64,000 bases of DNA from Curvibacter delicatus NBRC 14919 (GCF_001592265.1 NZ_BCWP01000015.1:22690-86689); one strand, 5' to 3'. Counted from the stretch's first letter, positions 27,913-36,160 are shown. The notes: a model not told the origin generated them from the sequence alone. A program made the numbers and translations.

Positions 27913-28781
27913 GCCACCTCCCGGTCGGCGGTGCTGGCAACATCGGCGGCCGCCTGCTGGCGTTCCTGGCAGTAGTCGGAATCAGAGCAGACGTGCATGC
28001 GGCCGCCGGCGTCGTCGGTGATGACTTCGTCGAGGAAGCTGTCGGTGGCACCGCACAGCGCGCAGGCCGCGTCCCAGCGCTGCACCTCGAACGGGTGGTC
28101 GTCGAAGGCCAGGCTTTCCACCCGGGTGTAGGGCGGCACGGCGTAGATGCGTTTTTCACGTCCGGCGCCGAACAGCTGCAGCGCCGGGTTCATGTGCATC
28201 TTGGGGTTGTCGAACTTCGGGATCGGCGACGGCGCCATGACGTAGCGGTCGTTCACCAAGACGGGATAGTCGTAGGTGGTGGCGATATGGCCGTAGCGCG
28301 CGATGTCCTCGTACAGCTTGACGTGCATCAGGCCGTACTCGGCCAGGCCGTGCAGCATGCGCGTCTCGGCCTCGCGCGGCTCCAGGCGCTGCATGGGCTC
28401 GGGCACCGGCACCTGGTAGACGATGACCTGGCCCTCGCGCAGCGGCGTCTCGGGGATGCGGTGGCGCGTCTGGATCAGCGTGGCCTCCGTGGTGTGGGTG
28501 GTGGTGGCCACATCGGTGGTGCGCGCAAAGAAACGCCGGATGTTGACCGCGTTGACGGTGTCATCCGAACCCTGGTCGATGACCTTGAGCACGTCCTGCG
28601 GCCCGATGACGGAGGCCGTGACCTGGATGCCACCGGTGCCCCAGCCGTAAGGCAGTGGCATCTCGCGCGAGCCGAACGGCACCTGGTAACCGGGGATGGC
28701 CACGGCCTTGAGGATGGCGCGGCGGATCATGCGCTTGGTGCGCTCGTCGAGGTAGGCGAAATTGACTTGCGCGGCGCTCAT
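27909..28781 (-). CDS. phnJ: Alpha-D-ribose 1-methylphosphonate 5-phosphate C-P lyase PhnJ
   Basis: 290 residues. Near the C-terminus the spacing C-x2-C-x21-C-x5-C (CALC ... HVCSDSDYC) is exactly that of the PhnJ iron-sulfur cluster used for radical SAM cleavage of the C-P bond. The N-terminus FAYLDERTKRMIRRAILKAV and PLPYGWGTGGIQVTA are also family signatures. It catalyses the key step releasing hydrocarbon and ribose cyclic phosphate. It overlaps phnI by ATGA and the GNAT gene by ATGA. Confidence 0.97.
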   Translation of the reverse strand: MSAAQVNFAYLDERTKRMIRRAILKAVAIPGYQVPFGSREMPLPYGWGTGGIQVTASVIGPQDVLKVIDQGSDDTVNAVNIRRFFARTTDVATTTHTTEATLIQTRHRIPETPLREGQVIVYQVPVPEPMQRLEPREAETRMLHGLAEYGLMHVKLYEDIARYGHIATTYDYPVLVNDRYVMAPSPIPKFDNPKMHMNPALQLFGAGREKRIYAVPPYTRVESLAFDDHPFEVQRWDAACALCGATDSFLDEVITDDAGGRMHVCSDSDYCQERQQAAADVASTADREVA

Positions 28782-29878
28782 GCCTCATCTCCTGCTGTCG
28801 TAGGTGACCTGTGGTCAGCTCGCATGCGGCGTACCAGCTCCAGCTCGGACTGGAAGTCCACGTAATGCGGCAGCTTCAGGTGCTGCACAAAACCCGAGGC
28901 CTCCAGGCTGTCGGAATGCGAGAGCACGAACTCCTGCATCTGCGCCGGCGACTCGATGCTCTCGCCCAGTTCGTCGGCACGCAGCGCGCGGTCCACCAGG
29001 CTCATGGCCATGGCCTTGCGTTCACTGTGGCCGAAGGCCAGGCCGTAACCGCGCGTGAACTGCGGCGGCTCGCTCTTGCTGCCAGCGAACTGGTTGACCA
29101 TCTCGCATTCGGTGATTTCCAGGTCGCCGATGGAAATGGCAAAACCCAGCTCCTCGGGCTCGACCTCCAGCGCGACTTCGCCGAAGCGGATTTCACCCAC
29201 AAAGGGGTGGCTGTGCGAGTAGCCGCGCTGGGTTGAATAGGCCATGGAGAGCAGGAAGCCCTCGTCGCCGCGCGCCAGGTTTTGCAGACGGGTGGCGCGG
29301 TCGGCCGGAAAGCGCAGCGGCTCGCGCGTCAGGTCCATCGGGTCCGGGTCGCCCGGTGGCATGGGCCGGTTTTCGATCAGGCCTTCCTGGTTCAGCAGGT
29401 CGACCACGCGCGGCGTGGCCGGCTCGGGCGCGGCGGGTACTGCGCCAGACGCTGCAGACTCCTCTTGCGCGTTGGCCAGCAGCGTGAAATCGAGCAGGCG
29501 CTGGGTGTAGTCGTAAGTCGGGCCCAGCACCTGGCCGCCCGGCAAGTCCTTGAAGGTGGCAGAGATGCGCCGCTGCAGCGTCATGCGCGCGGTATCCAGC
29601 GCACAGGTGGTGCCCAGGCGCGGCAGCGTGGCACGGTAGGCGCGCAAGAGAAAGATGGCTTCCACCAGATCGCCAGCGGCCTGCTTGATGGCCAGCGCGG
29701 CGAGTTCGGGGTCGTAGACCGAGCCCTCGGTCATGACACGGTCCACCGCCAGCTTGAGCTGCGCGCGGATCTGCGCCACCGAGAGTTCCGGCAGCGCGGT
29801 GTCGCCGCGGCGCTGCGCCGCCAGCAACCGGTAGCTGTTGAGGATGGCGGCTTCCCCGCCCTTGACGGCCACGTACAT
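28778..29878 (-). CDS. phnI: C-P lyase core protein PhnI
   Basis: 366 residues from ATG 29878 (MYVAVKGGEAAILNSYRLL), the typical PhnI start; the open frame extends further upstream only as out-of-frame phnH sequence. RGDTALPELSVAQIRAQLKL and FTRGYGLAFGHSERKAMAM are family blocks. PhnI is the nucleosidase/transferase that exchanges adenine for phosphonate, working with PhnG, H and L. It follows phnH with a 2-base gap. Confidence 0.95.
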   Translation of the reverse strand: MYVAVKGGEAAILNSYRLLAAQRRGDTALPELSVAQIRAQLKLAVDRVMTEGSVYDPELAALAIKQAAGDLVEAIFLLRAYRATLPRLGTTCALDTARMTLQRRISATFKDLPGGQVLGPTYDYTQRLLDFTLLANAQEESAASGAVPAAPEPATPRVVDLLNQEGLIENRPMPPGDPDPMDLTREPLRFPADRATRLQNLARGDEGFLLSMAYSTQRGYSHSHPFVGEIRFGEVALEVEPEELGFAISIGDLEITECEMVNQFAGSKSEPPQFTRGYGLAFGHSERKAMAMSLVDRALRADELGESIESPAQMQEFVLSHSDSLEASGFVQHLKLPHYVDFQSELELVRRMRADHRSPTTAGDEA

Positions 29879-29880
29879 GC

Positions 29881-30507
29881 TCAGGCCTCCTTCTGCTGTT
29901 CGATGCGAGTGGTGCGTGGCAGGCCGACGATCTGCCGGCCGGTGGCCAGCAGCACGTCCACACCGCGCGGGAAGAGGGCGTGGTTGGCTTGCCACTGCGC
30001 CACGAAGCCGCGGTCCAGCCCTTCCACCTGCAGGCCCGCCACATCCTGGATACCGGGGCCGCTCAGGCGCCACGGTGCGGTGGCTGCCGGCACGGCGTGC
30101 AATGCCGCCACGTCGATGACACAGGTGGTCGACTGGTCGGGGTAGCTGTCACTGCCCAGGCTGAAACTGTCCAGCGGTTGCAGCACATCCGCCGCGGCCA
30201 GCCAGGCAAAGTGCGCCTGCGCCGGCTGCTCTGTCAGGCGGCAACCGGTATGGAAGCGCAGCCAGGCCGCAGCGCCGCTGTTGCGCAGGGCGGGCGACAG
30301 CCAGAGCTTGCAATCGGCATCCAGCAAGGCTAGCAGCACGGCGGCCGAAGCCGCATGGCCGCTGGGCGGCACCTCGGCATCGTGCTCGACTGTCACCGGC
30401 CGGCCGGGATGCGACAGCGCCTGCAGCGCGGCACGGAAGACAGATTGACTGCCATGTGCCTCGTGGGAGAAGCCGGCACCCAAGGTGGCGAGTGCATCCG
30501 CGTTCAT
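29881..30507 (-). CDS. phnH: C-P lyase core protein PhnH
   Basis: 208 residues from ATG 30507. GFSHEAHGSQSVFRAALQAL and SHPGRP match the PhnH start, and the C-terminal segment QANHALFPRGVDVLLATG is conserved in PhnH proteins (FPRGID). It is a structural subunit of the PhnGHIJ complex. Its start overlaps the phnG stop at 30504-30507 (ATGA). Confidence 0.94.
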   Translation of the reverse strand: MNADALATLGAGFSHEAHGSQSVFRAALQALSHPGRPVTVEHDAEVPPSGHAASAAVLLALLDADCKLWLSPALRNSGAAAWLRFHTGCRLTEQPAQAHFAWLAAADVLQPLDSFSLGSDSYPDQSTTCVIDVAALHAVPAATAPWRLSGPGIQDVAGLQVEGLDRGFVAQWQANHALFPRGVDVLLATGRQIVGLPRTTRIEQQKEA

Positions 30508-31010
30508 GCGCCCTCCTCCTCGTCGTCGTTGTCGGCGCCGCTCTCGCGCGCCAGCGTGAAGAAGTCCACCTTGGTACTCTGCGTGCGGGCGGCCTGCTCG
30601 GCGCGCCGGCGCGCCAGGTGCTGACGCACGGGGGTCAGCAGCGCGGCATCGAGCCCGTCCTGCTGCGCCGGGTCCTGCAGCAGTGCGTCGGCCAGCGCGG
30701 CCAGCTGCGCCTGACGGTGCGAGCGGCCCAGCACGTAGGCCACGCCCACGGCCGCCTGTTCGGCCGCGCCCACGCGCAGGGCGCAACGCGTGACCGTGAC
30801 CTCGCCCAGGTTGAAGCGCTCCCCGGTGCCACCGACGCGGCCCTGCACCATCATCAGGCCGGTCTCCGGGCGGCGCAGCCAGCGCGGTTCGGCCGCCTGC
30901 GGGCCGAGCGCGGACTCCAGCAACGGCAGCGGCGCGCGCGCCAGCAGGGCCATCCAGTCCGGGCGTTGCAGCGGCCGGTTGGGGCCGGGGTTGTCAAATG
31001 CATGAAACAT
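30504..31010 (-). CDS. phnG: C-P lyase core protein PhnG
   Basis: 168 residues. WMALLARAPLPLLESAL, LRRPETGLMMVQGRVGGTGE, FNLGEVTVTRCALRV and AYVLGRSHRQAQLAALADAL are PhnG signatures. The last 20 residues are acidic (DNDDEEEGA). First gene of the minus-strand phn operon, diverging from phnF across a 73-base gap containing a palindrome. Confidence 0.95.
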   Translation of the reverse strand: MFHAFDNPGPNRPLQRPDWMALLARAPLPLLESALGPQAAEPRWLRRPETGLMMVQGRVGGTGERFNLGEVTVTRCALRVGAAEQAAVGVAYVLGRSHRQAQLAALADALLQDPAQQDGLDAALLTPVRQHLARRRAEQAARTQSTKVDFFTLARESGADNDDEEEGA

Positions 31011-31028
31011 GTCCGTGGTACCCTAAAG

Positions 31029-31040
31029 TTGTATAGACAA
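31029..31040. promoter_or_regulatory. Candidate PhnF operator between phnG and phnF
   Basis: TTGTATAGACAA: arms TTGT and ACAA flank ATAG, and the inner GTATAGAC matches the GT-N-TA-N-AC core of HutC-type GntR operators. The published mycobacterial PhnF site (TGGTATAGACCA) is very close. It lies midway in the divergent gap, so PhnF could repress both directions. Confidence 0.7.
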
Positions 31041-31083
31041 GTTGATCGATGGCGCCAGCTTAAAGATCAAAGATGTAGGTTTC

Positions 31084-31848
31084 ATGACAACACTCAGCAC
31101 CACCGCCACGGCATCACCGCCCCCCGCCCGCAGCAGCCGGGACAGCTTCTGGACCCGCATCGCCAGCGAACTGGCCGAGGCCATCGGCAACGGTGTCTAC
31201 GCGCCCGGCCAGCGCCTGCCCTCGGAACACACCCTGGCCGAGCAGTACGGCGTGAACCGCCACACCATCCGGCGCTCCCTGGCCAGCCTGTGCACGCAGG
31301 GCCTGGTACGCATCAGCCAGGGCAGCGGCACCTATGTGGAGGAGTTCGCCGTGGACCTGGCGCTGGGCAAACGCACGCGCCACCAGCAGAACCTGGCGCA
31401 ATCCGGCCTGCGCGGCGGCCTGCAGGTGCTGCAGGCGCGCACGGTCCGGGCGACTGCCGCGCAAGCGAAGGCGCTGCAGGTGCCGACGCGCAGCCCGCTG
31501 CTGTGGTTGCGTGTGCTGGGCGAGGCTGAACAGCAGCCGCTGCAGGTGAGCGAACGGCTCTTTCCGCTGCCGCGCTTCGAGGAGCTGGCCGAGGTGGTGC
31601 GCAGCACCGGCTCGATCACGGCCGGCTTTGCCGCCTGCGGTGTGGCGGACTACACGCGGCGCGAGAGCCGCATCACCGCCGTGCTGCCCGAGGCCGAGGT
31701 GGCAGCGCTGCTCAAGCAGTCGCCGAGCCGGCCGGTGTTGCAGGTGGAGAGCATCAATGTGGATGCCGCAGGGCAGCCGATCGAATACGCCACGGCCTGC
31801 TTTGCCGGCGACCGCGTCAAGCTCACGGTGAACCACGATGAACGCTGA
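31084..31848 (+). CDS. phnF: Phosphonate-cluster GntR/HutC regulator PhnF
   Basis: 254 residues from ATG 31084; an upstream start at 31042 would give an unlikely N-terminus. The winged helix-turn-helix (about 20-88) has QRLPSEHTLAEQYGVNRHTI, followed by a UTRA ligand domain (about 100-250) ending RVKLTVNHDER. It most likely represses the phn genes through the palindromes at 31029 and 24053. It diverges from phnG and overlaps the DUF1045 gene by 11 bases. Confidence 0.93.
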   Translation: MTTLSTTATASPPPARSSRDSFWTRIASELAEAIGNGVYAPGQRLPSEHTLAEQYGVNRHTIRRSLASLCTQGLVRISQGSGTYVEEFAVDLALGKRTRHQQNLAQSGLRGGLQVLQARTVRATAAQAKALQVPTRSPLLWLRVLGEAEQQPLQVSERLFPLPRFEELAEVVRSTGSITAGFAACGVADYTRRESRITAVLPEAEVAALLKQSPSRPVLQVESINVDAAGQPIEYATACFAGDRVKLTVNHDER

Positions 31849-32548
31849 CACCGCCGCCTACCGCTATGCGGTCTACTACGCACCCCGGCCCGACAGTGCC
31901 TGGTGGCAAGCCGGCAGCCAGTGGCTCGGACGCTGCGCCGCGCGCCACACGCTGCTGCCCCAGCCGGAGGTTGCACATGTGCCGCCACAGGCGCTGCAGC
32001 GCCTGACGGCCGCGCCGCGCCGCTATGGCTGGCACGCCACGCTGAAGGCCCCGTTCGCACTCGCCGCCGGCGTGACGCCGGCACAGCTGCGCGATGCGTT
32101 GCGGGCGTTGGCACGCGAACTGAAGCCCTTCGACATGCCTCGACTGCAGGTGACACGGCTGGACGATTTTCTGGCGCTGGTCCCGCAGGGAGACCACCGT
32201 GCCATTGATGCTGTGGCTGCCGCCTGCGTGACGCAGTTGCTTCCGCTGGCCGCCCCACTGTCGCCAGCCGAACTACAGCGCCGGCGCGCCGCCGGCCTCA
32301 GCCCGGAGGAGGATGCGCTGCTGCTGCGCTGGGGTTACCCCTTCGTGCTGGAGCGCTTCCGCTTCCATCTGTCGCTGACCGGCCCGCTGCAGCACGAAGC
32401 GCCGGCGCTCGTGCACGCGCTGCAACACGCCGCGCAGCAGCACTTCGACCCATTGCCGCCCTGTCGCTTCGACACCCTGGCTCTGTTTGCCGAACCGACC
32501 CCGGGCGCGGATTTCGTGCTGGTGGCGCATGAGGAGATGGGCGCATGA
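31838..32548 (+). CDS. DUF1045 protein, 2H-phosphoesterase-like
   Basis: 236 residues, overlapping the end of phnF by 11 bases. Two H-x-T/S motifs are present, HATLKAPF (about residue 67) and HLSLTGPL (about 177), the catalytic pair of the 2H phosphoesterase superfamily. Proteins of this subfamily are found with phn genes, and a cyclic-phosphate-opening role would fit, since C-P lyase yields a ribose 1,2-cyclic phosphate. PhnP, the usual cyclic phosphodiesterase, was not seen in the window, so this protein may replace it; that is inference. Confidence 0.85.
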   Translation: MNADTAAYRYAVYYAPRPDSAWWQAGSQWLGRCAARHTLLPQPEVAHVPPQALQRLTAAPRRYGWHATLKAPFALAAGVTPAQLRDALRALARELKPFDMPRLQVTRLDDFLALVPQGDHRAIDAVAAACVTQLLPLAAPLSPAELQRRRAAGLSPEEDALLLRWGYPFVLERFRFHLSLTGPLQHEAPALVHALQHAAQQHFDPLPPCRFDTLALFAEPTPGADFVLVAHEEMGA

Positions 32549-32567
32549 GCAGCGCGGAGGTTTCCCG

Positions 32568-33173
32568 ATGAACCGACGTCTGGTGTATGTGATCGGTCCC
32601 TCCGGCGCTGGCAAGGACAGCCTGCTGGCCTGGCTGCGGGCGCGGCTCGATCCTGCGCTGCCGATCCACTGGGCGCGCCGCACCATCAGCCGGCCGGCGC
32701 AGGCCGGCGGCGAGGCGCACGAAAGCGTGGACGTTGCCGCTTTTGAGCAATTGCGCGACCAACAGGCCTTCGCCCTGCACTGGAAAGCCAACGGTCTGCA
32801 TTACGGCATTCGACATGCCGAACTGGCTGCTTTCACTGCAGGCAGCTGGGTGATGGTCAACGGCTCGCGGGCCTACCTGCCGCAGGCGCAGGCCAGCTAC
32901 CCCGGCCTGACCGTGCTGCACATCACCGCCAGCGCCGACATCCTGCGGCAGCGGCTGCTGGCACGGGGCCGCGAGACACCCGAGATGATCGAAGCACGCG
33001 TGCAAAGAGCGGTCGATCTCCGGCTGCCATCCCAGGGGGCTGTACTCGAAGTTCGCAATGACGGCGCCTTGGACGCCGCCGGCGAAAGATTGCTGCAGGC
33101 CTTGGGACAGCTGACAGAGTGGCCCCGGCTCCCTGCCAACCCGGTGACAACGAGGGACCGCCCGGCGCCATAA
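32568..33173 (+). CDS. phnN: Ribose 1,5-bisphosphate phosphokinase PhnN
   Basis: 201 residues from ATG 32568 with GCGGAGG upstream. P-loop YVIGPSGAGKDSLL and the guanylate-kinase-like fold (RRTISRPAQAGGEAHESVD, then GLHYGI) identify PhnN. It turns ribose 1,5-bisphosphate into PRPP, the last step linking phosphonate breakdown to nucleotide metabolism. Third gene of the plus-strand phnF unit, 19 bases after DUF1045. Confidence 0.93.
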   Translation: MNRRLVYVIGPSGAGKDSLLAWLRARLDPALPIHWARRTISRPAQAGGEAHESVDVAAFEQLRDQQAFALHWKANGLHYGIRHAELAAFTAGSWVMVNGSRAYLPQAQASYPGLTVLHITASADILRQRLLARGRETPEMIEARVQRAVDLRLPSQGAVLEVRNDGALDAAGERLLQALGQLTEWPRLPANPVTTRDRPAP

Positions 33174-33279
33174 CCCCCAGCCATGGCGCTGACTCATGCC
33201 AACGACGACAGCCATGCCAACAGTGCAGTCTGTCGTCGGCATCGCCACGGCAGACCTGTTTTCAGGTCCAATACAGGGC

Positions 33280-33498
33280 ATGAACCAAGCGCACGACACC
33301 GACGCCCGCCTGACCGAACTGGAGATCAAGGCCAGCTACGCCGAAGACCTGCTGGACCAGTTGAACCAGACCATCTTCCGCCAGCAGCAGCAGATTGACG
33401 CCCTGCTGCGCGAGGTGGCCGAGTTGCGCCGCCAGCAGCCCGAAGGCGGCCAGCCTGTGCAGCGCAACCTGCGCGACGAACTGCCGCCGCACTACTGA
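33280..33498 (+). CDS. slyX: SlyX family protein
   Basis: 72 residues from ATG 33280; a longer open frame upstream is not like SlyX. TDARLTELEIKASYAEDLLD and LNQTIFRQQQQIDALLREVA form the heptad coiled coil typical of SlyX, ending DELPPHY as in known members. Small cytoplasmic protein of unknown role. Confidence 0.88.
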   Translation: MNQAHDTDARLTELEIKASYAEDLLDQLNQTIFRQQQQIDALLREVAELRRQQPEGGQPVQRNLRDELPPHY

Positions 33499-33836
33499 GC
33501 CCATGGAAGAGAAGTCCTGCGCGTTGAGGGCAAACGTGTTACATTAACCCATCGCTTGTTGCGACTGTGTGCGTCCATCCTGCCAGGCATGACGCGTGCG
33601 CCCCCGGCAGAGGGGTAGCCAGTCCAGCCCCGCATGAGCGAACCGGCCCCCTTCTCACGACGCGGCAGGTTTTTCCTCCCTTCTGTTCTTCACGTCGTCC
33701 CTGCTGTGACGCGTGCCCTGCCCCGATGCATCCGCACGGGCGACCAGGGTGATCAGGCGGAACCCACCGGCACAGGTGCGTGCCAACTGGTTATTCGTCC
33801 GTCAGGCGCCTGGCGCCCGGACCGGTTTGCTTTTTG
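33499..33836. other. 338-base gap upstream of the small protein and infA
   Basis: No supported gene. A 67-codon plus-strand frame at 33634-33837 has Arg/Pro-rich, shadow-like composition and is not called. A GC-rich self-complementary block (CAGGCGCCTGGCGCCCGG) followed by TTTGCTTTTTG lies at about 33809-33836 and could form an mRNA structure, but I cannot assign it. Long leaders of this kind would be possible for a cold- or stress-regulated infA transcript. Confidence 0.4.
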
Positions 33837-33878
33837 ATGATTCAACACACGACAATTTCTCATGCTTCGCCCATCACG

Positions 33879-34091
33879 ATGGGCAAATACCGGGTGGCAG
33901 CCTGCCCCCGACCTCTGACCGGCGGCCGCTTTGCGGCCCAGGTGTCGATTGCCAGCGGGCGCGGCAGCGCCTCGACCGACCGGGTGATGCGCTTCATCCC
34001 CGATTTCCCCACTTACCAGGAAGCCGCGCATTACGCGATCGAGCAAGGCCTGAACTGGGTACGCGAAACCACGCGTACCCCGACCCATTAA
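33879..34091 (+). CDS. Small conserved-looking protein upstream of infA
   Basis: 70 residues from ATG 33879 (MGKYRVAACPRPLTGGRFAA); an in-frame ATG at 33837 would add 14 residues. The middle SIASGRGSASTDRVMRFIPD and ending YEEAA-like helix (PTYQEAAHYAIEQGLNWV) give a compact alpha/beta pattern. No signal peptide. It is 24 bases upstream of infA and probably co-transcribed. I do not recognise a function; a shared induction condition with this second-type infA is the only hint. Confidence 0.65.
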   Translation: MGKYRVAACPRPLTGGRFAAQVSIASGRGSASTDRVMRFIPDFPTYQEAAHYAIEQGLNWVRETTRTPTH

Positions 34092-34115
34092 CCCAAGCAA
34101 CACAGGAGTACCCAC

Positions 34116-34379
34116 ATGGCAAAGGAAGAACTGATTGAGATGGCCGGCGTCGTCAAGGAAGTCCTGCCCGACACGCGTTTTCGTGTGGTGCTGGACAACG
34201 GCCATGAGCTGATCGCCTATTCCGCCGGCAAGATGCGCAAGAACCACATTCGCATCCTGGCCGGCGACAAGGTGTCGCTCGAACTGTCGCCTTATGACCT
34301 GAGCAAGGGCCGTATCAAGTTCCGCCACCTGGAAGGCCGCGGCCCCGCCATGGCGCCGCGCCGCCCGCCGGCACGCTAA
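34116..34379 (+). CDS. infA: Translation initiation factor IF-1, second (divergent) type
   Basis: 87 residues. [40 protein letters not shown] and [20 protein letters not shown] are the IF-1 S1-like fold with the G-K-M-R RNA-binding segment. The extra basic and proline-rich tail ([12 protein letters not shown]) makes it longer than the usual 72-residue IF-1. Beta-proteobacteria often have such a second infA away from the ribosomal operon; this copy lies with no ribosomal gene near it. A terminator follows. Confidence 0.93.
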   Translation: MAKEELIEMAGVVKEVLPDTRFRVVLDNGHELIAYSAGKMRKNHIRILAGDKVSLELSPYDLSKGRIKFRHLEGRGPAMAPRRPPAR

Positions 34380-34398
34380 GCCAGCGCTCACCAAAGCC

Positions 34399-34454
34399 AA
34401 GGCCTGGGGCACCCCGCTTATAGAAGCCGAGGTGCCGCCAGGCCTTTGCTTTTT
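34399..34454 (+). terminator. Rho-independent terminator after infA
   Basis: AAGGCCTGGGGCACC (34399-34413) pairs with GGTGCCGCCAGGCCTT (34431-34446) with one bulge, then TGCTTTTT. It also lies next to the end of the convergent DUF1348 gene. Confidence 0.82.
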
Positions 34455-34464
34455 CAGGCCGGCC

Positions 34465-34935
34465 TCACAGCCCCAGATCGCTCAGGCCCGGATGGTCGTC
34501 CGGGCGGCGGCCCAACGGCCAGAAGAACTTGCGCTCTTCCGCCTTGATCGGCAGGTCGTTGATGCTGGCAAAGCGCCGCTGCATGAAACCCTGCTCGTTG
34601 AACTCCCAGTTTTCGTTGCCGTAGGAACGGAACCACTGGCCGGCATCATCGCGCCATTCGTAGGCAAAACGCACCGCAATGCGGTTGCCGCTATGGGCCC
34701 ACAGCTCCTTGATGAGGCGGTAGTCCAGTTCGCGCACCCACTTGCGCGCCAGGAACTCGCGCACCTGCGCACGCCCGACCGGGAACTCGGCGCGGTTGCG
34801 CCAGCGCGTGTCTTCGGTATAGACCTGCACCACCCGGTCCGGGTCGCGCGAGTTCCAGGCGTCTTCGGCCAGGCGCACCTTCTGTGCGGCGGTCTCAAGG
34901 GTAAAGGGTGGCAGCGGCGGTTTGGTTTCCATCAT
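34465..34935 (-). CDS. DUF1348 / SnoaL-like protein
   Basis: 156 residues (a second ATG follows the first directly). [20 protein letters not shown], then [20 protein letters not shown] and [20 protein letters not shown] match DUF1348, a cystatin-like NTF2 fold. No catalytic assignment exists for the family. It diverges from the TetR gene, with two palindromes between them, so it is very likely the TetR target. Confidence 0.85.
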   Translation of the reverse strand: MMETKPPLPPFTLETAAQKVRLAEDAWNSRDPDRVVQVYTEDTRWRNRAEFPVGRAQVREFLARKWVRELDYRLIKELWAHSGNRIAVRFAYEWRDDAGQWFRSYGNENWEFNEQGFMQRRFASINDLPIKAEERKFFWPLGRRPDDHPGLSDLGL

Positions 34936-34956
34936 GCAGTCCTCAGGTCAGGTTGA

Positions 34957-34976
34957 TGTAGACAGGTCTGTCTACA
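34957..34976. promoter_or_regulatory. TetR operator 1 (near-perfect palindrome)
   Basis: TGTAGACAGGTCTGTCTACA: one mismatched base pair only (GGTC centre). It lies 22 bases upstream of the DUF1348 start. Confidence 0.8.
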
Positions 34977-34993
34977 TGCCGCAGTCTACCCAA

Positions 34994-35013
34994 AGTAGAC
35001 AGATCTGTCTACA
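34994..35013. promoter_or_regulatory. TetR operator 2 (perfect core palindrome)
   Basis: GTAGACAGATCTGTCTAC at 34995-35012 is an 18-bp perfect palindrome. It ends 9 bases before the tetR start codon and has the same sequence as operator 1 except for the centre, so tetR is probably autorepressed. Confidence 0.85.
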
Positions 35014-35021
35014 ATGAACCC

Positions 35022-35627
35022 ATGCACCTCACAGAACCCGCCGACACCCGGAACCTCTCCGCCCGCGAACGCATCCTGCTGACCGCACATGAGCTGTTCT
35101 ACCGCGAAGGCATCCGCGCGACGGGCATCGACCGCGTGATCGCGGCGTCCGGTGTGACAAAAGTCACCTTCTACCGGCACTTCCCGAGCAAGAACGACCT
35201 CATCCTGGCCTTTCTGGAATACCGGCACCAGCGCTGGATGGACTGGTTCACCGATGCCTTGCAGCGCAAGGGCCCAGGCCTGAAAGCGCTGGTGCCGGCG
35301 CTGGCGGAGTGGTTCGGCGATGCGGATTTCCGCGGCTGTGCGTTCATCAACAGCGTCAGCGAACTGGGTGGCACGCAGCCCGAGGTGGTGGCGATCGCAC
35401 AACGCCACAAGCAGGACATGGTGGCGGCCATCGCGACGTTGCTGCCGCCGTCGAAACAGCGTGCGCGCGACGCCCAGGCCATTGCGCTCGCGGTGGATGG
35501 CGCCATCATCCGGGCGCAGTTCGACCAGGCAGCCGATGCAGCGCTGCAGGCGCTGGAACGGATTTTGAAGTCGCTGCAGGCCAGCGCACCCCACCACCCC
35601 ATGCCGGCGAAACGCACGGCACACTGA
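35022..35627 (+). CDS. TetR/AcrR-family regulator
   Basis: 201 residues. The N-terminal helix-turn-helix (about 15-60) reads RERILLTAHELFYREGIRAT, then IDRVIAASGVTKVTFYRHFP. The C-terminal domain is helical with a TetR_C pattern. It likely represses the divergent DUF1348 gene and itself through the two palindromes. Inducer unknown. Confidence 0.9.
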   Translation: MHLTEPADTRNLSARERILLTAHELFYREGIRATGIDRVIAASGVTKVTFYRHFPSKNDLILAFLEYRHQRWMDWFTDALQRKGPGLKALVPALAEWFGDADFRGCAFINSVSELGGTQPEVVAIAQRHKQDMVAAIATLLPPSKQRARDAQAIALAVDGAIIRAQFDQAADAALQALERILKSLQASAPHHPMPAKRTAH

Positions 35628-35637
35628 GGCCGAGAAC

Positions 35638-35669
35638 CGTTCGGGGCCAGCATGACCTGGCCCCGAACG
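35638..35669. terminator. Bidirectional hairpin between tetR and cynS
   Basis: CGTTCGGGGCCAG and CTGGCCCCGAACG form a perfect 13-bp stem around a 6-base loop. The two genes are convergent, so it can serve both, though no T tract follows. Confidence 0.75.
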
Positions 35670-35675
35670 TGCCGC

Positions 35676-36119
35676 TCAATACTGCTTGTACGGCAGGAAC
35701 TTGCCCGACAGCACCACGTTGACACGGTCGCCTTTCGGGTCGGGCTGGCGCACGATGTCCATGCTGAAGTCGATGGCGCTCATGATGCCGTCGCCGAACT
35801 CCTCGTGGATCAGTTCCTTGATGGTGCTGCCGTAGACGCTGACGATCTCGTACCAGCGGTAGATCAGCGGGTCGGTGGGCACCGGCGTGGGCAACGAGCC
35901 TTTGTAGGGCACGACCTGCAGCCATTTCTGCTCTTCGACGCTGAGGCCGAAGATCTTGCCCAGGATCTTGGCCTGCTTGGCGTCGAAAGTCATCTGGCCC
36001 AGGCAACCGGCGGTGACCCACTCCTTGGAGAGGCCGACCTTCTTGGCCACATCGTCCCACTTCAGGCCCTTGGACACTTTGGTGGCAATGATTTTTTCGG
36101 TGACGTCGTTGCGGTTCAT
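35676..36119 (-). CDS. cynS: Cyanate hydratase (cyanase)
   Basis: 147 residues from ATG 36119, slightly shorter than E. coli CynS (156). N-terminal helical domain KVSKGLKWDDVAKKVGLSKE, then the C-terminal catalytic segment PLIYRWYEIVSVYGSTIKEL and GDGIMSAIDFSMDI, which carry the Arg, Glu and Ser of the active site. It converts cyanate and bicarbonate to ammonia and CO2. Last gene of the transporter operon, 41 bases after the ATPase gene. Confidence 0.95.
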   Translation of the reverse strand: MNRNDVTEKIIATKVSKGLKWDDVAKKVGLSKEWVTAGCLGQMTFDAKQAKILGKIFGLSVEEQKWLQVVPYKGSLPTPVPTDPLIYRWYEIVSVYGSTIKELIHEEFGDGIMSAIDFSMDIVRQPDPKGDRVNVVLSGKFLPYKQY

Positions 36120-36160
36120 GATGGACTCCGTTGTTGAGTTGAAGGTTGAAAGAGACAAGG

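Noticed and set aside
33634..33837. A 67-codon ORF upstream of infA
   Set aside because: Weak ribosome site and Arg/Pro-rich shadow composition; it does not resemble any protein I know.
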